A DNA stretch of 24,229 bases from Candidatus Kapaibacterium sp. GTDB lineage: Bacteria > Bacteroidota > Ignavibacteria > Kapaibacteriales > UBA2268. The translations under genes were made by a program, and so were the position numbers. The stretch is taken from assembly GCA_028691175.1 (NCBI GenBank), contig JAQUZU010000016.1, positions 1 through 24,229 on the forward strand, given 5' to 3'. Positions 1 through 5,777 of the stretch are shown here, piece after piece (positions within the stretch are counted from its first letter, which is position 1; each line of letters begins with the position of its first letter). The notes beneath the pieces were generated by a model. The model worked only from the letters and a program-made list of their open reading frames with translations, searched no databases and was not told the DNA's origin.

Positions 1-872
1 ACTTCTACGTTTCCACCGATTACAATAGTGCCGGTGCGCTCGTTTATCACTACTCGTGCGGCGGCATCAGTCATAATCCGCAATGTTTCGATATTTGCAA
101 TCGACTGCATATTTTCATTTCGATCGGCAGTAGGCAGTGTTACCTCGACCGTGCCGGCATCGATAATTGTTGCTGTGCCAAATCCCGCACCGTTAATTGC
201 TCCGGCAATATTGCTTGCCGTAGTGAAATCCGGATGATAAAGCGAAATTCGTACAATCTGATTATTTACGATGTCTTCAGAAACTTTTACGTCGCTTTCG
301 AGAATCAATCCGCCCGGCACACGCCCGGTAGTAACATAATTTTTGCTGATGCGCGAACCCAATGCCTCGAAATCATATCCGCCAACGGAAACTGCACCCT
401 GTGCCATACCGACAATGTTGCCCATTGCGTCCGAAATCGGAGACATAATCAGCACACCGCCCTGCAGCGAGCGTGCATCGCCGATAGATGATACATTTAC
501 GTCGAGTTTTGTTCCGCGCTTCGCATATGCAGGAATTTCTGCCGTTACCATTACTGCCGCAACGTTTCGCACGCGCGGGTTAGTCTGCGGAACAGTCAGA
601 CCGAAACGTTTCAGCATATTCGATACAGACTGCACGGTAAAAGTCGTTGCCTGATTGTCGCCGAGATTGTTCAAACCGGTAACCAAACCATAGCCGATTA
701 CCTGCGTCGGAGAAATTCCCTGCACCGCAGCTACATCTTTGATTCTGGCTGCTTTTGCCGAAAAAGTCAGCAGGCAAAAAGCGGCACAAAGCACGAACAG
801 AAAAATAGTATTTCCTCGCGGTGCAATGCGACGCATTTGCAGATGATTCAATATGTCGGTGTTTTTTTTCAT
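1..872 (-). CDS. flgI: Flagellar P-ring protein FlgI (3' end outside window)
   Basis: FlgI forms the P ring around the rod in the periplasm/peptidoglycan layer. I translated 290 codons from an ATG at 872 down to the window edge; a full FlgI is usually about 350 residues, so roughly the last 60 are missing. The family pattern is clear: a signal peptide, then ARIKDVAAVQGISPTQVIGYGL, LVTGLNNLGDNQATTF, and later GGVLIMSPISDAMGN and RVPGGLILE. Its start lies 5 bases after the flgH stop, so it is the last visible gene of the flgF-G-A-H-I operon. A second in-frame ATG at 836 would give a more standard signal peptide (MRRIAPRGN followed by a hydrophobic core). Neither start has a clear Shine-Dalgarno site, so the start is uncertain while the identity is not. 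Confidence 0.93.
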   Translation of the reverse strand, partial: MKKNTDILNHLQMRRIAPRGNTIFLFVLCAAFCLLTFSAKAARIKDVAAVQGISPTQVIGYGLVTGLNNLGDNQATTFTVQSVSNMLKRFGLTVPQTNPRVRNVAAVMVTAEIPAYAKRGTKLDVNVSSIGDARSLQGGVLIMSPISDAMGNIVGMAQGAVSVGGYDFEALGSRISKNYVTTGRVPGGLILESDVKVSEDIVNNQIVRISLYHPDFTTASNIAGAINGAGFGTATIIDAGTVEVTLPTADRNENMQSIANIETLRIMTDAAARVVINERTGTIVIGGNVE

Positions 873-877
873 GACAA

Positions 878-1510
878 TTAGAAAAGTATTCTGAGAAATT
901 TCGTTATCAAGCCCGGCTCTTGAATCTTGCTGATTGTGCCGTCGCCTTCGATTGTAAGTGTCAAGTCCAGAATGCTGTATGAATAAACCGAGTTATTCGG
1001 CAAAATGTCGACCGGACGGACGAAGCCTTTGATGATGATTGTCTGGGTTTCGCCGTTAATTTTTGTGGTACGTTTGCCCTCGATATTCAGATTGCCCGCA
1101 CTGTCGACTTCGACAATTCGAGCACTCATTTTCGACTGAATTGATTCGCTTCGCGATATCGAGCCTTTGCCGGAAAATTGATTGCCGGTAGAGAGGTCGG
1201 CACCGATTTTCGGGTTTGTGCCTGCGCCTGCGGAGATATTTCCGCTGCCACTCAACGATGTAGAACGGCTTTCGCCGGTTTCGCTCGAATTATTCGCGCT
1301 CATGCCTTCAGTAATCAGAATCATCACGGCGTCGCCCTCGCGATATGCTTTTACATCCGAGAAAAGCGAGCGAGAGGTATTCTGCCTGAATTGTGCGTTT
1401 GCAGCCGACGGTAACGCCACTGCAAGCAAAACCGGAAATAAAACCAATATCAAAATATGGCTGACCTGATTGTTGAATGTCCGTATGAGAATATTATTTT
1501 TCGTTTCCAT
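878..1510 (-). CDS. flgH: Flagellar L-ring protein FlgH, apparently not a lipoprotein
   Basis: FlgH makes the L ring in the outer membrane, the bushing through which the rod passes. The 210-residue product shows the FlgH core: SLFSDVKAYREGDAVMILITE after the signal region, a Gly/Ser-rich middle, and then GNLNIEGKRTTKINGETQTIIIKGFVRP with the PGLITKFLRILF end. Length fits the family. The N-terminus has a long n-region, a hydrophobic stretch (about 18-33) and an ANA-Q type signal peptidase I site near residues 38-40. No cysteine occurs anywhere in the protein, whereas classical FlgH is a lipoprotein anchored by a lipobox cysteine. A GAGAGG Shine-Dalgarno lies about 9 bases before the ATG, and the flgA stop is 13 bases upstream. 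Confidence 0.94.
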   Translation of the reverse strand: METKNNILIRTFNNQVSHILILVLFPVLLAVALPSAANAQFRQNTSRSLFSDVKAYREGDAVMILITEGMSANNSSETGESRSTSLSGSGNISAGAGTNPKIGADLSTGNQFSGKGSISRSESIQSKMSARIVEVDSAGNLNIEGKRTTKINGETQTIIIKGFVRPVDILPNNSVYSYSILDLTLTIEGDGTISKIQEPGLITKFLRILF

Positions 1511-1523
1511 GATTCTATTCCTC

Positions 1524-2246
1524 TCAATTACTTATCATCACTTCGCCACCATAGACAAAGCCTTCGAGAACTTTTTTCCCGCCGGCGGTGTCGTTTAATT
1601 TCTTTACTCTGATTTTCTCGCCTTCGCCGGCACTTTGCAATGCCACACCTTTCATGGAGACTTTTACCGCACCGGATGCCGAAACAATATTTACGATGTC
1701 GCCGCGATTTACGGCACTTTCGTTCTGCAGATTTGAGCGAAGGACAATTGCCCCGCGCGAGAGATTTTGAGCAGCCCGCATGCCGATAATTTCATCCGGC
1801 GACGGAATTTCATTGTTTTTATAGATCGTGATTTCTTTGCGTTCGAGAATTACGTCTTCGGCGGCAATCACATCGCCACGGGCAATGTTTTCGACGGCAG
1901 TCGGACAATCGGCATAAATTTTTATTCTGACGGGATATTCTGTCCTTTTGAGCAAAATATCGTTCTGATAAAACTCCAGCCCGATATAACTGTTTCCGCG
2001 CAAAGACTTTGGATTTGCGGTAAATTTTGCGGTTACGTCGTCCTGATCAAATTTAAAATCGCCGATTTTTTTCGACATTATTATTTCTATATCTTCGTTT
2101 ACTGTCAATGAGTTATCGCTTTTCTGCATTGTTCGGCGAATGTACGAATCCGCAGCGTCCTGCAATCTCGAACCGGAAAAATTCGATTCGGCAAGAGCCG
2201 GGCTCGCCAGCGCGATTATCAGCAATATTTTAGCGATAGTTTTCAT
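1524..2246 (-). CDS. flgA: Flagella basal body P-ring formation protein FlgA
   Basis: FlgA is the periplasmic chaperone that helps FlgI assemble into the P ring. The 240-residue protein begins with a clean signal peptide (MKTIAKILLIIALASPALA, cleaved before ES). The C-terminal half is a SAF-type domain: an ARGDVIAAEDVILERKEI segment at about 122-139, LSRGAIVLRSNL at about 164-175, and NRGDIVNIVSASGAVKVSMKGVAL at about 182-205. It starts 4 bases after the flgG stop and ends 13 bases before flgH, so translation is probably coupled. Its place directly between flgG and flgH, next to its client flgI, agrees with the role. Only the moderate sequence conservation usual for FlgA limits confidence. 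Confidence 0.93.
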   Translation of the reverse strand: MKTIAKILLIIALASPALAESNFSGSRLQDAADSYIRRTMQKSDNSLTVNEDIEIIMSKKIGDFKFDQDDVTAKFTANPKSLRGNSYIGLEFYQNDILLKRTEYPVRIKIYADCPTAVENIARGDVIAAEDVILERKEITIYKNNEIPSPDEIIGMRAAQNLSRGAIVLRSNLQNESAVNRGDIVNIVSASGAVKVSMKGVALQSAGEGEKIRVKKLNDTAGGKKVLEGFVYGGEVMISN

Positions 2247-2250
2247 TACG

Positions 2251-3042
2251 TTAAGATCTCTTCAGATTGACCGCCGTTCCGAGAATCGTATCGGCAGTGG
2301 TTACAGACTTGGAATTTAGTTCGTAAGCACGCTGTGCAGTGATCATATTGACCATTTCATCGACGATGCTGACATTCGAGGCTTCGAGCGAATTCTGGAT
2401 AAGTTCGCCGGTGTTATTCGATCCGGGCTGCTCAATTATGGCGGAGCCGGACGCGGGAGTTTCCGCGTATGCGTTGTCGCCGATCGAGCGAAGTCCTGCC
2501 GGATTGATGAAGCGTGCCAGTTCGATTTGCCCTAAAGTCTGTGTAGAAACTCCGTCCGAGAGCACTGCGGAAACCTCGCCGTCGCGAGAAATTTGCAGGT
2601 CGACTGTGTCGTCCGGAACTGTTAAACCCGGCTCGAGAATATACCCGTCCGAGGTTACGATTTGTCCGGAATTGTCGAGATTGAATGTTCCGTCGCGCGT
2701 GTAGACAATCGAGTTATCCGGCTTTCGAAGCATGAAAAATCCTTCGCCGGAGATTGCCACATCGAGCGATTTTCCGGTAGCGGTAACGTCACCCTGCGTG
2801 AATACTTTGGTTGTAGCGGTCAGTTCAGTACCGGATCCGATTTGCACTTCATTGAGTGGCGTTGTGTCCATACTGTGATTTGCACCGCTCGGGCGCAAAG
2901 TTTCATACAGCAAATCCTGAAATTCCGGTCTCACTTTTTTGAAACCGGTAGTATTTACGTTTGAAATATTATTCGAAATAATTTCGACGTATCTTTGCTG
3001 GGCATTCAGCCCGGTGGCTGCGGTTCGTAAAGTTTTATCCAT
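2251..3042 (-). CDS. flgG: Flagellar distal rod protein FlgG
   Basis: FlgG polymerises into the distal rod of the basal body. The 263-residue product has the canonical N-terminus MDKTLRTAATGLNAQQRYVE, followed by the flagellar basal-body rod motif (SNNISNVNTTGFKK, about 28-41). The central region carries DVAISGEGFFMLR and YTRDGTFNLDNSGQIVTSDGY. The C-terminal rod helix includes NVSIVDEMVNMITAQRAYELNSK, matching the family. Length is the usual 260-265 residues. A GAGAGG Shine-Dalgarno precedes the ATG, and flgF ends 18 bases upstream. The longer N-terminal rod region and the GSGT segment separate it from FlgF, its paralogue in the preceding gene. Confidence 0.96.
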   Translation of the reverse strand: MDKTLRTAATGLNAQQRYVEIISNNISNVNTTGFKKVRPEFQDLLYETLRPSGANHSMDTTPLNEVQIGSGTELTATTKVFTQGDVTATGKSLDVAISGEGFFMLRKPDNSIVYTRDGTFNLDNSGQIVTSDGYILEPGLTVPDDTVDLQISRDGEVSAVLSDGVSTQTLGQIELARFINPAGLRSIGDNAYAETPASGSAIIEQPGSNNTGELIQNSLEASNVSIVDEMVNMITAQRAYELNSKSVTTADTILGTAVNLKRS

Positions 3043-3060
3043 GGTTATTGCCTCTCAATT

Positions 3061-3846
3061 CTATTGATATGTTCCTAATCTGATGCTCCGGTCGAGCGTG
3101 CCGTCGTTGGTTTGAATTACTTTGCTGCCTGCTTCGAACATGCGCTGCAATTCGATCATCGCAACCATTTCGTTTACGATACTGACGTTTGAATCTTCTA
3201 TCCAGCCCTGCCGGACTGCTGTTTCCTCCGGTGTGAGATACTCGAGATTTGTATCGCTCCGAACGATAAAATCTGTTGATGAAATCTGCTCCAGCGACTC
3301 AAGATTACTGACGTTCACGAGTTGAATCGCCCCAAGGCTTTTTTCGTTTACGCTCAGGCGTCCGCTTCCGTCAATGTTTATGTTCAGGCTTTTCGATGTT
3401 TCGGCAGAGAGTTCGGAATTATAAATTTCTTTCGAAATTCGGAGCGGAGTTTGATCGTTTCCCATTAAATTTTTTCCGTCATAAGTAACGATATAACCTT
3501 CGTCGGAGAGTTTAAAATTTCCGCTGCGCGTGAGAAAAGAGTTTCCGTCTTGGTCTTGCACGAGGAAAAATCCGTTTTGCGTCTCAATTGCGACGTCGAG
3601 CGGATTATTTGTCTGTTCGTAGCTGCCCTGTGAATAGTCGGTGTATTCTCCGGTCGGAGGATCATTTTGCTCTGCGTCGCCCGGGACGTTATAGAAGTTG
3701 CTTTTTGCGTCTATAAGGTTTCTCTCGAAAACAGACGAGCGCTTGAATCCGGTAGTCGAGGCATTTGCCATATTGTTGGCAATTACTTCCATACGCGTTT
3801 GCTGCGGAAGCATCCCCATTGCTGCGGTGTATAGTTCTTTTAGCAT
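3061..3846 (-). CDS. flgF: Flagellar proximal rod / hook-basal body protein FlgF
   Basis: This is a paralogue of FlgG and probably the proximal rod protein FlgF. The 261-residue product starts MLKELYTAAMGMLPQQTRME and carries the rod motif ANNMANASTTGFKRS at about residues 23-37. It also has the DVAIETQNGFFLVQ and FLTRSGNFKLSDEGYIVTYDG segments and a C-terminal helix (NVSIVNEMVAMIELQRMFEAGSK). The order flgF-flgG-flgA-flgH-flgI is the usual one. GGAAG about 8 bases upstream can serve as ribosome binding site. It is the first gene of the visible operon: upstream lies a minus-strand terminator-like hairpin (3905-3935), so the operon promoter should sit between 3847 and 3905. I cannot name a convincing promoter there. 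Confidence 0.93.
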   Translation of the reverse strand: MLKELYTAAMGMLPQQTRMEVIANNMANASTTGFKRSSVFERNLIDAKSNFYNVPGDAEQNDPPTGEYTDYSQGSYEQTNNPLDVAIETQNGFFLVQDQDGNSFLTRSGNFKLSDEGYIVTYDGKNLMGNDQTPLRISKEIYNSELSAETSKSLNINIDGSGRLSVNEKSLGAIQLVNVSNLESLEQISSTDFIVRSDTNLEYLTPEETAVRQGWIEDSNVSIVNEMVAMIELQRMFEAGSKVIQTNDGTLDRSIRLGTYQ

Positions 3847-3904
3847 ATCAAGACTTCCATGTCTGTTTGATTAATCCGTTAATTATGTCCGTTGATTGCT
3901 AAAT

Positions 3905-3935
3905 GAAAAACGGGGGCAGATTTAAATCCGCCCCG
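3905..3935 (-). terminator. Rho-independent terminator on the minus strand
   Basis: Inverted repeat GGGGC-A-GATTT / AAATC-C-GCCCC (3913-3934) with one A/C mismatch; read on the minus strand it is followed by TTTTT (3906-3910). It lies 17 bases after the stop at 3952-3954 of the coding remnant and about 60 bases before flgF. Either it ends that upstream transcript or it attenuates entry into flgF. The core closely matches the hairpin at 10777-10803. Confidence 0.7.
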
Positions 3936-3951
3936 TGAATAAAAGGATTTG

Positions 3952-4272
3952 CTAAATGTCCGCCTTTGTGGGGTCAGCCGCGGAAACTTCGTTGTTTCCT
4001 ATTTGGGCTTCCTGCCGTTCAGTCTGAAGCCCCGCAGAGTCGGACATCTGCTTTTCTACTATTGCCGGCGTCGTCGTGGCACTTCCTGTGCAGTGATTTC
4101 GCTTGGCTTGATAAAAGCGACACATCCATGTGTCTTGAAATGATCCATCATTTTGCTGTTATCAGTTTTATAGTCTTGTGTTTCGTATTTTCAATTTCTC
4201 AATCGCATACACATATTGCAAGCCTTGTGCCAAGTTTCTGCAGAAGCCCTGATACGATTGTGTAACTGTATA
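3952..4272 (-). pseudogene. Coding remnant of unknown function with two apparent frameshifts
   Basis: No single open frame spans this stretch, but three consecutive minus-strand segments read like protein. The first (4272 to about 4190) ends in LAQGLQYVYAIEKLK. One base less in the A4 run (plus 4188-4191) moves into YETQDYKTDNSKMMDHFK, then THGCVAFIKPSEITAQEV. One base more near 4077-4080 returns to the first frame: TTTPAIVEKQMSDSAGLQTE, RQEAQIGNNEVSAADPTKAD, then I and TAG at 3952-3954. A terminator follows directly, as expected after a real gene end. As written, the longest intact frame is a 57-codon ORF (3952-4125, start MCRFYQAK). I do not recognise the family. Either this is a decaying gene, or two single-base sequencing errors break an intact small gene. 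Confidence 0.4.
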
Positions 4273-4319
4273 TTAATCAGGTACTTACTTTAAGTGGTTA
4301 AACCGGTTCTCGGAGGTGA

Positions 4320-4442
4320 TTGTGTATTATTGTGCAATTTGCTTGCGAATCTTCTGTGCAGATTTCGCCAGAGGTGCGGGCGAATATTCGCCAGATGGAG
4401 AAAGTGGGGAAGTGTATTGCAGCTTTCGAAATTTCAGTTTGA
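4320..4442 (+). other. Possible short reading frame ending at a terminator, unknown
   Basis: A plus-strand frame reads VQISPEVRANIRQMEKVGKC, then IAAFEISV and TGA at 4440-4442, 12 bases before a strong hairpin with a T-run. GGAGGTGAT, a near-perfect anti-Shine-Dalgarno complement, sits at 4312-4320. The available starts do not fit it well: TTG at 4320 is too close and GTG at 4332 (36 residues) is too far. The opposite strand also has a protein-like frame here, so coding direction is unsettled. It may be the end of a decayed gene. No family recognised. Confidence 0.22.
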
Positions 4443-4453
4443 TTAGTATATAT

Positions 4454-4485
4454 AAAAAAAGGAACGAAATTTTCGTTCCTTTTTA
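4454..4485. terminator. Bidirectional rho-independent terminator
   Basis: GGAACGAA (4461-4468) pairs with TTCGTTCC (4472-4479), flanked by an A-run on the left and a T-run on the right, so it can work in both directions. On the minus strand it lies about 20 bases after the stop of the Cys-rich gene at 4506, its most likely client. On the plus strand it would end any transcript through 4320-4442. Confidence 0.82.
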
Positions 4486-4505
4486 TTTCTTCGGCATTTG
4501 CTTAC

Positions 4506-4796
4506 TTATTTGGTTTTAGTTGTAGTGCCGGTAGTTTTAGTCTTTTCGCATTTTCCGGTGCATTTCTTGTTGGAAGTGTTTTTTGCAGATTTGCATTCTT
4601 CTTTTTTTGTAGAAGTGCATTCTTTGCTGCATTTTTCCTTAGTGCATTTTCCGGTGCATTTTGCGGAAGAGCACTTGCTAGTGCATTCGGTTTTTGCTTT
4701 TGCGGTAGATGCCGCAGAGCTTGTAGTTTGTGCTGTTGCGGTAACGGCAACAAAACATGCTGCCATTGCAAGAGTTGCTAATGCTTTTAATTTCAT
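4506..4796 (-). CDS. Small secreted Cys/Lys/Thr-rich protein, possible metal binder
   Basis: I choose the ATG at 4796, giving 96 residues, because it is preceded by an AAGGA ribosome binding site and yields a clean signal peptide (MKLKALATLAMAACFVAVTATAQ). A longer frame from 4973 would add an unlikely Ile/Tyr-rich extension reading through the upstream repeats. The mature part has 9 cysteines in a Lys/Thr/Ser background, spaced as CxxxC and CxxxxC, with the unit CTGKC occurring twice (about 47-51 and 79-83). There is no other domain. Such a composition suggests metal binding or a disulfide-rich coat or periplasmic protein; that is inference. It stands alone, divergent from the ECF sigma gene. 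Low sequence complexity means database matches may be compositional only. Confidence 0.72.
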   Translation of the reverse strand: MKLKALATLAMAACFVAVTATAQTTSSAASTAKAKTECTSKCSSAKCTGKCTKEKCSKECTSTKKEECKSAKNTSNKKCTGKCEKTKTTGTTTKTK

Positions 4797-4865
4797 CGTT
4801 TTTTCCTTTTTGGAAATTTGTAAATAAATATCGAAATATAAAAACGCCACTATTTGAAGAATATT

Positions 4866-4909
4866 GCAAATAATTTGCAAATAATCTGCAAATAATCTGC
4901 AAATAATTA
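4866..4909. repeat. Four tandem 11-bp repeats upstream of the Cys-rich gene
   Basis: Four head-to-tail copies of GCAAATAATCT (first ends TTT, last ends TTA) run from 4866 to 4909, 70-113 bases upstream of the start at 4796. The 11-base period is about one helical turn, putting each copy on the same DNA face, as in arrays of regulator sites. They lie in the divergent region between the Cys-rich gene and the sigma factor gene, and could act on either. No protein partner is identifiable. Confidence 0.75.
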
Positions 4910-5078
4910 TTTTTTCTATCGTATTTTTCACATGCCGTCGCCGGTGGTTACGATGTTTTATTGATAATACCAAGTTGAGTGAAATTCTTTAGACGGCAAA
5001 ATTGTGGCAACTTATTGTTGCTTAGGCACGTATCAAAAGTATTAATTAAATCTTTGCGAAATCATGGTATAAAAATTT

Positions 5079-5121
5079 AACTTTTTCCGGAAAATGTTGT
5101 CTTATATATAAGGAAAAAGTT
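5079..5121. promoter_or_regulatory. Perfect 10-bp inverted repeat upstream of the ECF sigma gene
   Basis: AACTTTTTCC (5079-5088) and GGAAAAAGTT (5112-5121) are exact reverse complements, separated by 23 bases and centred 33 bases apart (three helical turns). They lie 58-100 bases before the sigma factor ATG. This may be a dimeric operator or a hairpin in the leader. A smaller inverted repeat, GCAAC-5-GTTGC, occurs at 5007-5021. I see no convincing -35/-10 pair. Confidence 0.45.
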
Positions 5122-5178
5122 TTGCATAAATATAGTTTTTCGGTAACTTAATCGTAGTTTGATAGTCTACCCATAAAG

Positions 5179-5775
5179 ATGAGTAATTATTCGAAATATT
5201 GCGACGACGAACTGGTGAAATTTGTTCGCGAGAGCAAAAAATCCGTCAAAGATATGGCATTCTGTGCTTTATATGACCGATATTCTGCCAAAGTGAACGC
5301 ATTTTGCCTCTATAAACTCGGTCGTAGCAGTATTGCGACGGAAGAAGTTTTCCAGCAAACCTGGGTAAGATTTTATAATTCACTCATTGCCGGCAAGGAA
5401 GTTCAGACGGTTCTACCGTTTTTGATCAGCATTGCCGGAAATCTTGCAATAGATCACTATCGCTCGCAGCAACTTCGGCGAAAGCATATTAAAGAAGATG
5501 TCGAAAGCGAAGTTCTCGAGGAAATTGCGCTCCCCGGATCGCTGCAGGGCGTGGAGCAAAACGAACTCGGAGAGATGATTCAGACAGCAATCAACTGTCT
5601 CGAAGGCATTTATAAAGATGCGTTTGTGATGAAACGCATCGAAGGTCTGAGCCTCGAGGAAATTGCTGAAATCGCAGGTATCTCGATTAGTGCGGCAAAA
5701 CAGCGTGTAAGCCGTGCTACGAATATGGTGCGAACAATTCTTGCGCCGTATGTAAAAGACTATATTGAAGTGTGA
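5179..5775 (+). CDS. ECF-type RNA polymerase sigma factor
   Basis: The 198-residue protein has the two-domain layout of extracytoplasmic function sigma factors. Region 2 spans about 28-102 (ALYDRYSAKVNAFCLYKL, then EEVFQQTWVRFYNSLI and IAGNLAIDHYRSQQLRRKH). Region 4 spans about 138-190 (NCLEGIYKDAFVMKRIEGLS, then LEEIAEIAGISISAAKQRVS, a helix-turn-helix). There is no region 1 or 3, which is normal for the class. It overlaps or abuts the next gene, a membrane protein with an anti-sigma-like N-terminus, the usual arrangement for a sigma factor held by its neighbour. Upstream are an inverted repeat and a long AT-rich leader. ECF factors often drive their own operon; here that would include the exported protein and tatC, which is inference. 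Confidence 0.93.
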   Translation: MSNYSKYCDDELVKFVRESKKSVKDMAFCALYDRYSAKVNAFCLYKLGRSSIATEEVFQQTWVRFYNSLIAGKEVQTVLPFLISIAGNLAIDHYRSQQLRRKHIKEDVESEVLEEIALPGSLQGVEQNELGEMIQTAINCLEGIYKDAFVMKRIEGLSLEEIAEIAGISISAAKQRVSRATNMVRTILAPYVKDYIEV

Positions 5776-5777
5776 AA

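Noticed and set aside
3941..4080. Nested inverted repeats suggesting a structured RNA (ATGTCCG/CGGACAT, GGAAAC/GTTTCC, GGGCTTC/GAAGCCC)
   Set aside because: The stems are short with long loops and match no RNA family I know (tmRNA, RNase P, 6S and SRP considered). The stretch is better read as the end of a coding remnant. Covariation in relatives would reopen this.
4217..4232. A textbook sigma-54 promoter match on the minus strand (TGGCAC-N5-TTGCA)
   Set aside because: It falls inside a stretch that reads as protein (LAQGLQ) in the coding remnant, and its frame continues on both sides. I treat it as a chance match, though it could still drive transcription toward 3905.
3949..4265. Plus-strand ORFs of 64 and 99 codons
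   Set aside because: They lack a ribosome binding site and have odd Cys/Ser/Phe-rich composition. They lie opposite the better minus-strand reading, which has a proper terminator.
4866..4909. CRISPR array
   Set aside because: The repeats are only 11 bases, with no spacers and no cas genes nearby.
4797..4973. N-terminal extension of the Cys-rich protein up to 4973
   Set aside because: It would read through the tandem repeats. The internal ATG at 4796 has a ribosome binding site and starts a perfect signal peptide.
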